A DNA stretch of 64,000 nucleotides from Ruminococcaceae bacterium OttesenSCG-928-O06 (GTDB lineage: Bacteria > Bacillota > Clostridia > Oscillospirales > Ruminococcaceae). Below are positions 20,016 to 30,656 of this stretch, piece after piece. The notes under the pieces are model-generated. The model was not told the origin of the DNA. It worked only from the letters and a program-made list of their open reading frames with translations, and made no database searches. The stretch is from contig JAJDGD010000003.1 of the NCBI GenBank assembly GCA_030265505.1, forward strand, positions 1 through 64,000. Direction: 5' to 3'. The translations under genes were made by a program, and so were the position numbers. Each line of letters starts with the position of its first letter. The first letter of the stretch is position 1.

Positions 20016-22871
20016 GTGGCCGACTATAACAACACGCTGAACCTGCCCAAAACGGATTTCAGCATGCGGGCGGGCCTGCCCGCCAAAGAACCGGGCATGC
20101 TGGAAGAATGGCAAAAGGTGCAGCTGTACCATAAAATGGTGGCCGCCAATGAAGGCAAGCCCACCTATCTTTTGCACGACGGGCCACCCTATGTGAACGC
20201 GGATATCCACATGGGCACCGCCATGAACAAAGTGCTGAAAGATATGATTGTGCGCTACAAAAACATGGCGGGCTTCAAGGCGCCCTATGTGCCCGGGTGG
20301 GACACCCACGGCCTGCCCATAGAGCGGCGCGCCATGGAAAAGGTGCGTGAAAAAACCACCCACACCCACGACGACGGTTGTCGCCACGATGGACAGGACC
20401 ACCACGGCGAAAACCGCTATGGCGTGAGCGACTATGAGCTGCGGGAGATTTGCCACGACTTTGCCCTGCACTACATCGACGTGCAGCGCCAAAGCTTTGA
20501 GCGGCTGGGTGTTTTGGGAGACTGGGACAACCCCTATATCACGCTGGACCCTGCCTTTGAGGCGGCGCAGATTGGCGTGTTTGGCCAGATGGCGAAGAAG
20601 GGGTACATCTACAAAGGGCTGAAACCCGTGTACTGGTGCCCGGTGGACCGCACCGCCCTGGCCGAGGCCGAGATTGAATATGAAGAGGAGCCGGTGGATT
20701 CCATCTATGTGGCCTTCCAGGTGGCGAAAGACAACGGCGCGCTGGAGAAAGCGGGCATCCCGGCAAACAAGGCCTGGTTTGTGATTTGGACCACCACCAC
20801 TTGGACGCTGCCCGGCAACGTGGCCATCTGCCTTGGCCCACGCTTTACATATGTTGCGGCCAAGGTGGGTGAGCGGTACTACATTGTGGCAAAAGACCTG
20901 CTGGGCCCCGCCATGGAGGCCTGCGGCATCACCGACTATACCGTGGAAGCGGAATTCAAAGGCACGGACCTTGAACTGATTGAGGCGCAGCACTGCTACC
21001 TGGACCGCTCTTCCCTGGTCATCGTGGGCGAGCATGTGACGCTGGACAGCGGCACCGGCTGTGTGCATACGGCCCCCGGCCACGGCGTGGAGGACTACGA
21101 GGTTTGCAAAAACTACCCGCAGCTGCCCATCATTGTGCCGGTGGATGACGACGGCATTTTGACCGAAGAGGCCGGGCAGTTCGCCGGGCTTTCGGTGTTC
21201 AAATCTCCCAAAGTGATTGAAAAACACCTGGCAGAGAGCGGGCATCTGGTGGGCGTGCAGCCCATCACCCACACCTACCCCCATTGCTGGCGCTGCCACA
21301 GCCCCATCATCTACCGCGCCACCCAGCAGTGGTTTTGCTCGGTAGAGGACTTTAAAGAGGATACCTACAAGGCCATAGACGCCGTGAAATGGCTGCCCGA
21401 GTGGGGGCGCGAGCGCATGACGGGCATGGTGCGAGACCGCGCCGACTGGTGCATCTCGCGCCAGCGGCTGTGGGGCGTGCCTATCCCGGTGTTCTATTGC
21501 GACGACTGCGGCGAGTATGTCATCAACGACGAGAGTATAAGCGCTGTACAGGCCCTGTTTGCGAAAGAGGGCTCCAACGCGTGGTTCAAGTACGACGCGG
21601 CGGACATTTTGCCGAAGGGCTTTGCCTGCCCGGCCTGCGGTGGCACCCACTTTACCAAAGAGCGGGACACCATGGACGTTTGGTTCGACTCTGGCAGCAG
21701 CCACGCGGCTGTTTTGGAGAACGCCGAAAAATGGCCCGACAACCGCTGGCCGGCCGACCTTTACCTGGAAGGCAGCGACCAATACCGCGGATGGTTCCAG
21801 TCCTCGCTGCTTACGGCGGTGGCCACCAAAGGCGCCGCGCCCTACAAGGGGGTGGTAAGCTGCGGCTGGGTGGTGGACGGCGAGGGCCGCAAGATGTCCA
21901 AGAGCCTGGGCAACGGCATCGCGCCCGAGGAGATCATCCGCGACTACGGCGCCGATATCATCCGGCTGTGGGTGGCCGCGTCCGACTATCAGGTGGACGT
22001 GCGTATCTCGAAGGACATTTTGAAGCAGTTGTCGGAGGCATACCGAAAAATTCGCAATACGGCGCGGTTTATTCTTGGGAACCTCAAAGATTTTGAGCCC
22101 GACGTGCACAGCGTGGCCGACGACGAGCTGGAAGAGCTGGACCGCTGGGCACTGGCAGAACTGGATGAACTGGTGGCCATTTGCCGCAAAGGGTACGACG
22201 GGTTTGATTTTCACCGTGTGTACCACAACCTGCACCGGTTTTGTGTGGTGTCCATGTCGAACTTCTACCTCGACATTTTGAAGGACCGGCTGTACATCAC
22301 CCCGGCGGGCGGGCGCTTGCGCCGCGCCGCACAAACGGCTATGTTCCGCATTCTGGTGGCGCTTACCCAGATATTGGCGCCCATTTTGGCCTTTACCGCG
22401 CAGGAGATTTGGACCTTTGTGCCTGCGTTTGCCGGCAAACAGGAGTATGTGGTGCTGCACGACATGCCCAGTCCCGGCACCTACACCCTGCCCATGGAGA
22501 AAAAGGACAAGTGGAGCCGCATTATTGCCATTACGGCGGATGTGAAAAAGCAGCTGGAGATCGCCCGGGCCGAAAAGCAGATCGGCTCCTCTTTGGAGGC
22601 GAAGGTTATTCTGCATTGCAGCGGGGACGTGTACAGCTTTGTATCCGGTGTTTTGGCTGAACTGCCTGATATTTTCATCGTCTCCCAGGTGGAGGCGACC
22701 AAAGAGACCGGCGGTGTGCCGGGCGAAGTAGAGGGCCTTGCGGTGGAGGTGCGGCACGCAGACGGCGAAAAGTGCGAGCGCTGCTGGCAATACCACACCG
22801 ATGTAGGCGAGGATGCCCAGCACCCCACCATTTGCGGCCGGTGCGCCGCAGTGCTGAAAGAAATAGAATAA
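20016..22871 (+). CDS. ileS: Isoleucine--tRNA ligase
   Basis: GTG start; HDGPPYVNADIHMGTAMNKVLKDMIVRYKNMAGFKAPYVPGWDTHGLPIE; GRKMSKSLGNGI; C-terminal CERCWQYHTDVG...CGRCAAVL. Confidence 0.96.
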   Translation: MADYNNTLNLPKTDFSMRAGLPAKEPGMLEEWQKVQLYHKMVAANEGKPTYLLHDGPPYVNADIHMGTAMNKVLKDMIVRYKNMAGFKAPYVPGWDTHGLPIERRAMEKVREKTTHTHDDGCRHDGQDHHGENRYGVSDYELREICHDFALHYIDVQRQSFERLGVLGDWDNPYITLDPAFEAAQIGVFGQMAKKGYIYKGLKPVYWCPVDRTALAEAEIEYEEEPVDSIYVAFQVAKDNGALEKAGIPANKAWFVIWTTTTWTLPGNVAICLGPRFTYVAAKVGERYYIVAKDLLGPAMEACGITDYTVEAEFKGTDLELIEAQHCYLDRSSLVIVGEHVTLDSGTGCVHTAPGHGVEDYEVCKNYPQLPIIVPVDDDGILTEEAGQFAGLSVFKSPKVIEKHLAESGHLVGVQPITHTYPHCWRCHSPIIYRATQQWFCSVEDFKEDTYKAIDAVKWLPEWGRERMTGMVRDRADWCISRQRLWGVPIPVFYCDDCGEYVINDESISAVQALFAKEGSNAWFKYDAADILPKGFACPACGGTHFTKERDTMDVWFDSGSSHAAVLENAEKWPDNRWPADLYLEGSDQYRGWFQSSLLTAVATKGAAPYKGVVSCGWVVDGEGRKMSKSLGNGIAPEEIIRDYGADIIRLWVAASDYQVDVRISKDILKQLSEAYRKIRNTARFILGNLKDFEPDVHSVADDELEELDRWALAELDELVAICRKGYDGFDFHRVYHNLHRFCVVSMSNFYLDILKDRLYITPAGGRLRRAAQTAMFRILVALTQILAPILAFTAQEIWTFVPAFAGKQEYVVLHDMPSPGTYTLPMEKKDKWSRIIAITADVKKQLEIARAEKQIGSSLEAKVILHCSGDVYSFVSGVLAELPDIFIVSQVEATKETGGVPGEVEGLAVEVRHADGEKCERCWQYHTDVGEDAQHPTICGRCAAVLKEIE

Positions 22872-22879
22872 AGCCATCC

Positions 22880-22909
22880 AATGCGCAAAGCAAACCTGCT
22901 TTGCGCATT
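22880..22909. terminator. Perfect 12-bp hairpin between ileS and lspA
   Basis: aatgcgcaaagc-aaacct-gctttgcgcatt; no long T tract, so possibly an attenuator or weak terminator. Confidence 0.5.
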
Positions 22910-22973
22910 AGACCATACAACGATGATTTTTCACAAAGAGGCAGTGCATGCCCCTTTGTAAAGGAGAATACCC

Positions 22974-23570
22974 TTGCTGTTTACCATTCTGGTGTCTGCT
23001 TTGCTTGTTGCGGTGGACCAAATCCTCAAACTGCTGGCGGCACGCTATTTGGCGCCGGTTGGCTCTGCCCCGCTTATTCCCGGGATAATTGGCCTGAAAT
23101 ATGTGGAGAACCGCGGTGCCGCGTTTAATATTTTGGACGGGATGCAAGGGCTGCTGATTGTGGTGACGGGTGCGGCGCTGCTGTTTGGTGCCTGGCTGCT
23201 GTTGTTCCGCCGGCCCAAAGACAAACTGGAGTACACGGCCATTCTGCTGCTGTTTGCAGGCGGCGTGGGCAATTTGATAGACCGCATTGCCCGCGGCTAT
23301 GTGGTGGATTATCTCAACCTGCTATTTATGCGCTTTGCTGTGTTCAATTTTGCCGATTGCCTCGTGTGCATCGGCTTTGCACTGCTGGTGGTTGCGGTGT
23401 TCCGCGCAGAGGGACGCGCCCAAAAGCAGAAAAAGTTGGCCGCAGCACAGGCAGGTGCGGGCGAAGCTGCCCCCACGGTGGGGGCGCTGCCCGGCAGCGT
23501 AAGTGACGATGCGAGCGAAGCGGCGCCGAAGAACGACGCGCCGGCAGGGCAGGCCGATGCAGAGGATTGA
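22974..23570 (+). CDS. lspA: Lipoprotein signal peptidase (signal peptidase II)
   Basis: TTG start; VAVDQILKLLAARYL, KYVENRGAAFNIL, GGVGNLIDRIARGYVVDYLNL, VFNFADCLVCIG. Confidence 0.93.
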   Translation: MLFTILVSALLVAVDQILKLLAARYLAPVGSAPLIPGIIGLKYVENRGAAFNILDGMQGLLIVVTGAALLFGAWLLLFRRPKDKLEYTAILLLFAGGVGNLIDRIARGYVVDYLNLLFMRFAVFNFADCLVCIGFALLVVAVFRAEGRAQKQKKLAAAQAGAGEAAPTVGALPGSVSDDASEAAPKNDAPAGQADAED

Positions 23571-24501
23571 ATGCCAGGTGCTGCCAGAAGAGGCCACCAT
23601 GCGGCTGGACCGTTTTGTGGCGGAAAAATGCGGGGTGCCCCGCGCGCTGGCGCAAAAGCTGATTGAGGAAGAAAATGTTCTTGTTAACGGGAAAAAACCG
23701 ACAAAGGGCCTAAAGCTTGCCGAGGGGGATGCGCTGGAAATTACCCTGCCGCCGCCAAAACAGGTGGAGATATTGCCCCAGAACATTCCTTTGGACATTG
23801 TGTACGAGGACGACTGGTTGCTGGTGGTGGACAAGCCCAAGGGTATGGTGGTACACCCGGCGGCCGGCAACTGGGACGGCACTATGGTAAACGCGCTGAT
23901 GCACCACTGCGGGGATTCCTTGTCCGGCATTGGGGGCGAAGTGCGCCCGGGCATTGTGCACCGCATAGACAAGGACACCAGCGGCCTGTTGGTGGTGGCA
24001 AAAAACGATGAGGCCCACCAAAAGCTGGCGGCGCAATTGGCGCAGCACAGCATGCAAAGGCAGTACCAGGCGGTGGTGTATGGGCATTTTCGCCAGCGTG
24101 AAGGGATCATCGACGCCCCGATAGGAAGAAGCAAAAAAGACAGAAAAAAGATGGCCGTAACACAAAGCAATGCGAAAAGCGCCGTAACCGCTTATGAAGT
24201 GGTGGCGGAATACCCCGGCTTTACCCACCTGCGCCTGCGGCTGCAAACCGGCCGCACCCACCAGATACGCGTGCACATGGCAGAGGTGGGCCACCCCTTG
24301 GCAGGGGATGCGGTATATGGCCCCAAAAAGGTGATACGCAGCTTGGGCGGACAATGCCTGCACGCGGCAATGTTGGGTTTTATACATCCCAAAACTGGGC
24401 AGGAAATGTGTTTTACAAGCCCATTACCAGTATATTTTATCAGTTTTCTGCAATCTCTTGGGCAAGGCCAGGAAGAACCGGAGGACGGCGGAGATGCGTG
24501 A
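23557..24501 (+). CDS. RluD-family pseudouridine synthase
   Basis: S4 domain, then DDWLLVVDKPKGMVVHPAAGNWDGTMVNAL and VHRIDKDTSGLLVVAKND, LQTGRTHQIRVHM. Confidence 0.93.
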   Translation: MQRIECQVLPEEATMRLDRFVAEKCGVPRALAQKLIEEENVLVNGKKPTKGLKLAEGDALEITLPPPKQVEILPQNIPLDIVYEDDWLLVVDKPKGMVVHPAAGNWDGTMVNALMHHCGDSLSGIGGEVRPGIVHRIDKDTSGLLVVAKNDEAHQKLAAQLAQHSMQRQYQAVVYGHFRQREGIIDAPIGRSKKDRKKMAVTQSNAKSAVTAYEVVAEYPGFTHLRLRLQTGRTHQIRVHMAEVGHPLAGDAVYGPKKVIRSLGGQCLHAAMLGFIHPKTGQEMCFTSPLPVYFISFLQSLGQGQEEPEDGGDA

Positions 24502-25315
24502 TTCCCTGGGAGAGCTTCTTGTGGTGTGCGACATGGATGGCACGCTTCTGCGCAGCGACCATACGATTGCCCCCTGCGACATGGAGACCATCCGCCTGTT
24601 TGTGGCCCTGGGCGGGCACTTTACCGTGGCAACCGGCCGCACCCTTCGTTCTATCGACATGTATGCTGAGCTGGCCAAAACCATTGACCCCGCCATCACC
24701 TATGGCGGCTGCGTGATCTATGACTTCAAAAAGCAGACGGCCGTGCAAAGTACGATACTGCCCCACCTGGCTGCACGGCAGTGTTTGCGGGACGTGCTGA
24801 AGGCCTTTCCCGGCCTGGGCGCCATGGTGATGGGAAGCGATTTGCGGCACTACCAGGCGGCGCCATCTTTGGCGTTGCACGGCCTTGTACAAGATGAGAT
24901 GATGGCATATTTTATGCGTCCACACGAGGATATGCCCGATGAGTGGCACAAGGTGGTGTTTGCCGCACACGAGGAGCTGCTGGCCGAGGTGCAGGCCTAT
25001 ATTGCCGAGCGCACCTACCCTGGGGTATACTTTGTTCCTTCCGGTCCGCTGTATTTGGAAATGATGCCGAAGGGAGCGTCGAAGGGCAGCGCCATACACG
25101 CTTTGTGTGATTTGCTGGGCGTTTCCATTAAGAACACCATTGCCATAGGGGACTATTACAACGATGCCGAACTGATGAAGCAGGCTGGCCATGCGGTGGC
25201 TGTGGGCAATGCCCCCGAGGATATAAAGCAACTGGCGGATGAAGTGATTGCTCCCAATGATGAAGGCGGAGTGGGGCAGTATTTATACAAAATCATTAGA
25301 GAATATGAAGAATAG
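24494..25315 (+). CDS. Cof-type HAD-IIB family hydrolase
   Basis: [64 protein letters not shown]. Confidence 0.9.
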   Translation: MRDSLGELLVVCDMDGTLLRSDHTIAPCDMETIRLFVALGGHFTVATGRTLRSIDMYAELAKTIDPAITYGGCVIYDFKKQTAVQSTILPHLAARQCLRDVLKAFPGLGAMVMGSDLRHYQAAPSLALHGLVQDEMMAYFMRPHEDMPDEWHKVVFAAHEELLAEVQAYIAERTYPGVYFVPSGPLYLEMMPKGASKGSAIHALCDLLGVSIKNTIAIGDYYNDAELMKQAGHAVAVGNAPEDIKQLADEVIAPNDEGGVGQYLYKIIREYEE

Positions 25316-25679
25316 TGCGAATAAAAGCGAAAAGATACGCCGTTTGCTGACTGGACGCAGTGGGTATACACTGCTTGCGCTGCTGGCCGGTGCAGTGGTA
25401 CTGGTTGTGGCGTTTTTATGGTACCCGCCGTTTTTGGCAGGGGCGGCACAAAAAACAGAGGACAGCACATTTTTTGCCCCCGGGCCGGATTTGGTGAATG
25501 CGAATACAGCTAGCCTGGAGGAATTGACCGTGCTGCCCGGCATTGGGGCCACACGCGCAGAAGCCATTGTGGCGTACAGGGAGGAACACGGGCCTTTCCA
25601 AAGTGTGGAGGAGCTGCTTCAAGTGCCTGGGATCGGTGCGGGTGTTCTGGAAGGAATCTTCGATAAATTGACGATTTGA
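25305..25679 (+). CDS. ComEA-like helix-hairpin-helix protein with N-terminal TM
   Basis: TM helix, then [56 protein letters not shown]. Confidence 0.85.
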   Translation: MKNSANKSEKIRRLLTGRSGYTLLALLAGAVVLVVAFLWYPPFLAGAAQKTEDSTFFAPGPDLVNANTASLEELTVLPGIGATRAEAIVAYREEHGPFQSVEELLQVPGIGAGVLEGIFDKLTI

Positions 25680-25716
25680 TACGGAGGCAGCCAAGTATTA
25701 AAAAGCGGGAGGCGTT

Positions 25717-27957
25717 ATGGCGGAGCGTGGAGAGAGTGCGCTATTCATAAACCGGGAACTGAGCTGGCTGGAATTCAACCGGCGGGTGATGGACCTGTCC
25801 CGTGAAAAGCATGTCCCGCTGGGGGAGCAGTTGCATTTTGCCGCCATCTATGGCAGCAACCTGGACGAATTCTTCATGATACGCGTGGGGTCTTTGTACG
25901 ACCAAAGCCTGCTGAAAAACGATAGCAAGGAAAACAAAACCCAGATGACGCCCCAGCAGCAAATTGATGTAATTATGCCGAAAGTGGCAGAATTGCAAAA
26001 ACAATGCGATAAAAATGTGCAAAAGCTGTACACCCGCCTTGCAAAGTACGGCCTGCACAAGGTGGACTTTGCCAGGGAGGAAAAGGAGCACCTGGCATTT
26101 TGGAAACGGGTATTTTTGCGGGAGGTATTTCCCGTGTTGTCTCCCCAAATTGTGGACAGACGGCACCCGTTTCCGTTTTTGCGCAACCAGGAAATATACA
26201 TAGGCGCAATGATAAAAGAGAAAAAGAACCAGGCGCCTGTGCTGGGGCTGATTCCTGTAAGCGCCCAGTTTGAGCGGTTGATTGTGGTGGCCGACGAGGA
26301 GGGGCACTCCTTCGCGCTGGTGGAGGAACTGATTCTACAATTTGCCGAGCTTGCTTTTGGGAAAAGTAACGTTGTTTCAAAATGTATTTTCCGTGTTACC
26401 CGTAATGCAGACCTGGACGTGGAAGAGGGGATGTTTGACCACGACATTGACTACCGTGTGGTGATGGGGGAACTGCTGAAAAAACGCCGCAAGCTGGCGG
26501 CCGTGCGTTTGCAGTTTTACCAGCGTGCCCCGGCAGAGGTGCGGGACTATCTGCTGGAAAAGCTGATGATGCCGCAAGCGCAATGTATAGTACAAAATGC
26601 CCCGCTTGATTTGGATTTTCTGCACCATTTGTCTTCTCGTCTACATATTTTGCAGGATGCATCAATGTTTTACCCGCCGGTGCGTGCCATTTTGCCGGCA
26701 GAGGAATTTGATTTGTATACGGCGGTGCAACAACGCGACATGCTGTTCTGCTTTCCGTACCAAAGCATGCGGCCATTCATCCGCATGCTGCATCGCGCTG
26801 CCAGAGACCCCGATGTGCTTTCGATAAAAATGACGTTGTATCGAGTTGCAAGTGAGTCAAAAGTAATTGAAGCGTTGATAAGCGCGGCGGAAAACGGCAA
26901 GGAAGTGGTTACCATTGTGGAGCTGCGCGCCCGCTTCGACGAGCAGAACAACATCGATTGGTCCCGCCGGCTGGAGCAGGCGGGCTGCACGGTGATATAT
27001 GGCTTTACCGACTACAAGGTCCACTCCAAACTGACGCTGATCACCCGCAAAAATGGCGCGCGTTTTGAGTACATCTGCCAAATTGGTACGGGGAACTATA
27101 ACGAGAAAACCAGCGAGCTGTATACAGACCTTTCCTACCTGACCACCAACCAGGAGGTGGGGGAGGAGATTGCAGCGGTGTTCAATAATTTAGCGGTGGA
27201 GCGACATACACAAGAGGTGAACCACCTGATTGTGGCGCCGGAGAAGTTCAAATCGGTGCTGGCAGAGGAGATACGCGAGGAGATGCGCTGGCACGCCGGG
27301 GGTGGGGATGCACGGGTAATCGTCAAATGCAACTCCATCTCAGACAAAAAGGTCATCGAGACCTTGAGCGAGGCATCGGGCGCAGGGGTGCCCGTGGATA
27401 TGATTGTGCGGGGTATTTGCTGTTTACAGGCGGGTTTGCCGGGCCTGAGCGAGAACATCCGCGTCATCAGCATTGTGGGGCGTTATTTGGAGCATTCCCG
27501 CGTTTTCGCCTTTGGCGTGGGGGAGCGGCTGCGCATCTACATTGCCAGTGGGGATTTTCTTACCCGCAACACCGAGCGGCGTGTAGAGGTGGGGGTGCGC
27601 ATTGGTGATGAGCAGATAAAAGAACTGCTGTATGATATTTTGGAACTGCAATTGGCCGACAATGTGAATGCCCGCCAGATGCAGCCGGACGGCAGCTACG
27701 CCTGGATGCCCCGCCAGCGCGGAGAGGAAAAAATTGACTGCCAGATGGCCATGTACCCCTTGCTGAAAGACCGGCTGACCCATATAGCCGCGGCGCCGGC
27801 GGCGGCAGCGCCCCCTGTGCCGCCAAAAGAAGAACAGGCGCTGGTGCTGCCCCCAAGGCGCCAGGGGGGCCTGCGCCGCCGCCTGAAAATGCTGTTTGCG
27901 CGCCCAGTTGCGCCAGGGGCGGCCGTGCCGGGGCCGGAAGGGGAAAGCAAAGAATAG
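25717..27957 (+). CDS. ppk1: Polyphosphate kinase 1
   Basis: LFINRELSWLEFNRRVMDLS; FPYQSMRPFIRMLHRAARDPDVLSIKMTLYRVA; ARFDEQNNIDWSRRLEQAGCTVIYGFTDYKVHSKLTLITR. Confidence 0.95.
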   Translation: MAERGESALFINRELSWLEFNRRVMDLSREKHVPLGEQLHFAAIYGSNLDEFFMIRVGSLYDQSLLKNDSKENKTQMTPQQQIDVIMPKVAELQKQCDKNVQKLYTRLAKYGLHKVDFAREEKEHLAFWKRVFLREVFPVLSPQIVDRRHPFPFLRNQEIYIGAMIKEKKNQAPVLGLIPVSAQFERLIVVADEEGHSFALVEELILQFAELAFGKSNVVSKCIFRVTRNADLDVEEGMFDHDIDYRVVMGELLKKRRKLAAVRLQFYQRAPAEVRDYLLEKLMMPQAQCIVQNAPLDLDFLHHLSSRLHILQDASMFYPPVRAILPAEEFDLYTAVQQRDMLFCFPYQSMRPFIRMLHRAARDPDVLSIKMTLYRVASESKVIEALISAAENGKEVVTIVELRARFDEQNNIDWSRRLEQAGCTVIYGFTDYKVHSKLTLITRKNGARFEYICQIGTGNYNEKTSELYTDLSYLTTNQEVGEEIAAVFNNLAVERHTQEVNHLIVAPEKFKSVLAEEIREEMRWHAGGGDARVIVKCNSISDKKVIETLSEASGAGVPVDMIVRGICCLQAGLPGLSENIRVISIVGRYLEHSRVFAFGVGERLRIYIASGDFLTRNTERRVEVGVRIGDEQIKELLYDILELQLADNVNARQMQPDGSYAWMPRQRGEEKIDCQMAMYPLLKDRLTHIAAAPAAAAPPVPPKEEQALVLPPRRQGGLRRRLKMLFARPVAPGAAVPGPEGESKE

Positions 27958-28134
27958 GACGAGCGTCCCAATTGTCTGCATACTGCTCTTTGCGTCAGTG
28001 CAGCAGTGTAGAATCAGTTTGATTGGATGGGTCGTCATCGAAAAGGGCGAAAGGGCCTATTGCGCTCCCCTATGTCGTTGTTCGGTTGGCTGCCGTCATT
28101 CGCCTGCCGGCTGCCTTCCCCTATAGAGAATAAC

Positions 28135-28177
28135 AAGTTGCCGCAAACCGAAAGTGCATGTCGGTTTGCGGCAACTT
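28135..28177. terminator. Strong perfect 17-bp hairpin in the ppk1/luxS convergent region
   Basis: aagttgccgcaaaccga-aagtgcatg-tcggtttgcggcaactt; consistent with a bidirectional terminator. Confidence 0.6.
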
Positions 28178-28308
28178 TCTTGTATATCAAAACCCTTGGC
28201 ATATCAATTTCAACATTGCTTTGTTCGGGAAAAGGCCGGGGCAGCCTGTGCACATTGGGGCCCTTGTATTTTGCAGAGCACATGCTATGCCCGCCACGCG
28301 TTGGGCCA

Positions 28309-28779
28309 TTACGCAAGGTAGGCCGCATATTGCAGTTGTTCTTCCGTCCAGCCGCGCAGGGTCTCGGCCATCTCGGCGGCCACGCGTTTTGCCGCGGGCA
28401 GGTCGTGGTCCTGGTAATTGCCGCACTCCTCCAGCTTGGCGCCGGGAATCTCACCCGTAAAGTCACGCACAAACTCCATGGCTTCGCGCGCAAGAGCAAT
28501 GGCGTCCACCCGGGGCAGGCCCTTCACCAGCAGATAGCAGCCGGTGCGGCAGCCCATGGGCCCGATGTAGACCACATGCGGGCCAAACCGGGAGTTGCGG
28601 GCGTAAGTGGCGAACAGATGCTCAAAGGTATGGGCGGCCCCGGTGGAAAGATACTCCCCGGCATTGGGGGCCTTCATGCGCACGTCGTAGGTGTCTATGT
28701 CGCCAAAATCTGTGCGGGAGAGGTACATCCCCACAGGCAGCTTTGTGTGGTCTACTGAAAAACTTGCAATACGCTCCAT
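28309..28779 (-). CDS. luxS: S-ribosylhomocysteine lyase
   Basis: MERIASFSVDHTKLPVGMYLSR...GAAHTFEHLFATYARN...YIGPMGCRTGCYLL...ECGNYQDHDLPAAK. Confidence 0.94.
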   Translation of the reverse strand: MERIASFSVDHTKLPVGMYLSRTDFGDIDTYDVRMKAPNAGEYLSTGAAHTFEHLFATYARNSRFGPHVVYIGPMGCRTGCYLLVKGLPRVDAIALAREAMEFVRDFTGEIPGAKLEECGNYQDHDLPAAKRVAAEMAETLRGWTEEQLQYAAYLA

Positions 28780-28901
28780 TTGTCTCCTCCTGGGTTTTGC
28801 TGGGTGAAATGCAGCCCCTTATGCAGATGAGCCAATGCGCAGGCAGGCACACTTTGATGGTGCTGCCGCAACAAACCGGGGCCCGCGGGGCCCGCAGGTG
28901 C

Positions 28902-30656
28902 CTACTTCGGCATGGCGCGCACCACGCCGCGGCGGCTGTCTACCGCTACTTTTTGCCCGTCCTTCAGCTTGGTGGTAGCGCCCGTTACGCCCACCACCAC
29001 GGGTTTGTCCAGCGTAACGCCCACAATGGCCGCGTGGCTGTTCATGCCGCCTTCCTCGGTGATGATGGCCGCCGCCTCCCGCAGCGCCTCCAGCATGTCG
29101 TTGGAGGTGGAGGTGGTGACCAGCACATTGCCCGGCACAAACTTCTTTTGGATGTCGGCGGCGTCCATGCACACGCAGACCATGCCGGTGGCGTTTTGGC
29201 CGCCGGTGCCCACGCCAGAGGCCAAAACGTCCCCAATGAGGTGGGCCTTCATCATGTTGGTGGTGCCTGAAACGCCCACAGGCACCCCCGCGGTGATAAC
29301 CACGAGGTCGCCGTCCTTGGCAAGGCCGGCCTGCTGGGCCGCCTGTACAGAGAGGTCTATCATCTCGTCGGTGCTGGCGGCGTACTCCATCACAATGGGG
29401 GTGATGCCCCAGGACAGGTTCAGCTGCCGGCCAACGCCCTCGTCCATCACACAGGCGATGATGGGGGTGGACGGACGGTATTTGCACAACAGGCGGGCGG
29501 TCTCGCCGCTGCGCGTTACCGTGATGATGGCGTCGGCGCCGGTGTCCATAGCAGTGGTGCAGGTGGCGTGGGCCACGCTCTCGGTTACCGAAAGGCGGGT
29601 CTCCTCCGCCAGGCGGGCACGGAAAAGGTCATGATAGGAGATGTCTTCCTCGGTGCGCGCGGCTATGGCGGCCATGGTGCGTACCGCCTCCACCGGGTAT
29701 TTGCCGGCGGCGGTCTCTCCGCTTAGCATAATGGCCGAAGTACCGTCGTAAATGGCGTTGGCCACGTCAGTAATCTCCGCCCGGGTGGGGCGGGGGCTCA
29801 CCATCATGCTGTCCAGCATCTGGGTGGCGGTAATGGCCGGACGGCCAGAGTTATAACAGCGTTCTATCAGGTTTTTTTGAATGATGGGAATCTCGGTGAA
29901 GTCAATTTCCACCCCCATGTCGCCCCGGGCTATCATGATGCCGCCCGAGGCCGTGAGGATCTCGTCGATGTTGGAGACCCCCTCCTGGTTTTCTATCTTG
30001 GCGATAAGGGCAATGCCCTCGCCGCCGTTTTCGTCCAGCAGGGTGCGGATGTCGTACAAGTCGCGCGCACAACGGGTGAAGGAGACCGCCACATAATCGA
30101 AGCCGTGCTCGATGCCGAAGAGCAAATCGGCTTTGTCCTGCCCGCTGATGAAGGGCATGTTCAAATGGATGCCGGGGATGTTGACGCCCTTGTGGTTGGA
30201 CACCATGCCGCCGTTCAGCACCTGGCACAAAATGTCTTCGCCGCGCACCTCGGTGACAACCATCTCTATTTTCCCGTCGTCGATGAGGATGCGGCTGCCC
30301 ACCGAGACATCGGCGTACAATTCCCGAAAGGTGATGGAGGCAACCGTCTCGTCGCCCTCCACCCGGCGGGGGGTAAGCACGAACATCTGCCCGGCCTCTA
30401 TGGTGGCCTTGCCGTTTTTGAAGTTGCCCAGGCGCACCTCGGGCCCTTTGGTATCCAGCAGGGCTGCCACGGGTACGCCCAGCTCCTCCCGCAGGGCTTT
30501 CAGGCGGGTCAGCCGGGCCAGTTGCTCCTCGTGGGTGCCGTGGGAAAAGTTGAACCTTGCCACGTCCATCCCGGCCAAAATCATCTCCCGTAAAACGCCC
30601 TCGCCGTCGGTGGCAGGGCCCAGGGTACATACAATTTTTGTTTTGCGCATGCGCAT
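28902..30656 (-). CDS. pyk: Pyruvate kinase with C-terminal PEP-utilising-type domain
   Basis: RKTKIVCTLGPATDGEGVLREMILAGMDVARFNFSHGTHEE; GVNIPGIHLNMP; C-terminal ITEEGGMNSHAAIVGVTLDKPVVVG. Confidence 0.95.
   Translation of the reverse strand: MRMRKTKIVCTLGPATDGEGVLREMILAGMDVARFNFSHGTHEEQLARLTRLKALREELGVPVAALLDTKGPEVRLGNFKNGKATIEAGQMFVLTPRRVEGDETVASITFRELYADVSVGSRILIDDGKIEMVVTEVRGEDILCQVLNGGMVSNHKGVNIPGIHLNMPFISGQDKADLLFGIEHGFDYVAVSFTRCARDLYDIRTLLDENGGEGIALIAKIENQEGVSNIDEILTASGGIMIARGDMGVEIDFTEIPIIQKNLIERCYNSGRPAITATQMLDSMMVSPRPTRAEITDVANAIYDGTSAIMLSGETAAGKYPVEAVRTMAAIAARTEEDISYHDLFRARLAEETRLSVTESVAHATCTTAMDTGADAIITVTRSGETARLLCKYRPSTPIIACVMDEGVGRQLNLSWGITPIVMEYAASTDEMIDLSVQAAQQAGLAKDGDLVVITAGVPVGVSGTTNMMKAHLIGDVLASGVGTGGQNATGMVCVCMDAADIQKKFVPGNVLVTTSTSNDMLEALREAAAIITEEGGMNSHAAIVGVTLDKPVVVGVTGATTKLKDGQKVAVDSRRGVVRAMPK

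Noticed and set aside
19686-22877. 1063-aa minus-strand ORF antisense to divIVA/ileS
   Set aside because: Shadow ORF of a GC-rich coding gene; the translation has no recognisable domain and ileS on the plus strand is unambiguous
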